5,620 bases of DNA from CAZZDK01 sp964652235 (GTDB lineage: Bacteria > Pseudomonadota > Alphaproteobacteria > UBA9219): positions 1 through 5,620 of the forward strand of contig CAZZDK010000038.1 in NCBI GenBank assembly GCA_964652235.1, given 5' to 3'. The notes under the pieces are model-generated. The model was not told where the DNA came from and ran no database searches. It saw nothing but the letters and a program-made list of their open reading frames with translations. Numbering within the stretch: the first letter of the stretch is position 1; each line of letters starts with the position of its first letter. Both the position numbers and the translations under genes were made by a program. Of this stretch, positions 5,598 through 5,620 are shown in pieces.

Positions 5598-5620
5598 TGC
5601 CCCGATCCTAGTTGATTTCG

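Noticed and set aside
5490..5611. Single frameshift explaining the short ftsK
   Set aside because: Both other frames give arginine-rich peptides and stop by 5611 and 5615, and frame 1 has a second stop at 5587, so one indel would not restore a long product here.

Overview
The window looks like chromosomal DNA of a Gram-negative proteobacterium with moderately high GC. The protein families (a two-membrane Mla/MCE transporter, an Alx/TerC-type membrane protein, an FtsK membrane domain with the SYxPxDxSW signature) and the separation of mlaEF from the other mla genes suggest an alphaproteobacterium. That placement is inference; no rRNA or other taxonomic marker is present.

Layout. 6-95: a complete tRNA-Ser(UGA) with encoded CCA. 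96-388: no protein gene, but dense structure: a perfect 21-bp inverted repeat that reaches back into the tRNA 3' end, two smaller hairpins, an exact second copy of the last 19 nt of the tRNA, and a second long hairpin built on that copy. 389-1660 (minus): cyclopropane-fatty-acyl-phospholipid synthase. 1661-1835: divergent control region with a 28-bp dyad. 1836-2810 (plus): TerC/Alx family membrane protein. 2811-3040: a 131-bp cloverleaf-like palindromic repeat followed by a candidate promoter. 3041-4586 (plus): mlaE-mlaF, overlapping by 11 bp, the permease and ATPase of a phospholipid ABC transporter. 4587-4788: a 162-bp G-rich element with 34-bp inverted ends. 4789-5553 (plus): the four-helix membrane domain of FtsK, ending in a run of acidic residues and a stop codon with no motor domain. 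5554-5620: no gene seen.

How the genes relate. Most of the proteins act at the cell envelope: Cfa modifies membrane phospholipids, MlaEF moves phospholipids between the membranes, TerC is a probable metal-handling membrane protein, and FtsK anchors the division and chromosome-segregation machinery. Only mlaE and mlaF are clearly one transcription unit.

No defence system, CRISPR array or obvious new enzyme system is visible. The most interesting material is non-coding. Three of the gaps hold a different, highly structured repeat, and the tRNA-Ser tail duplication (19 nt, period 176 bp) closely parallels the tyrT tail repeats of E. coli. The isolated FtsK membrane domain is the most unusual coding observation.
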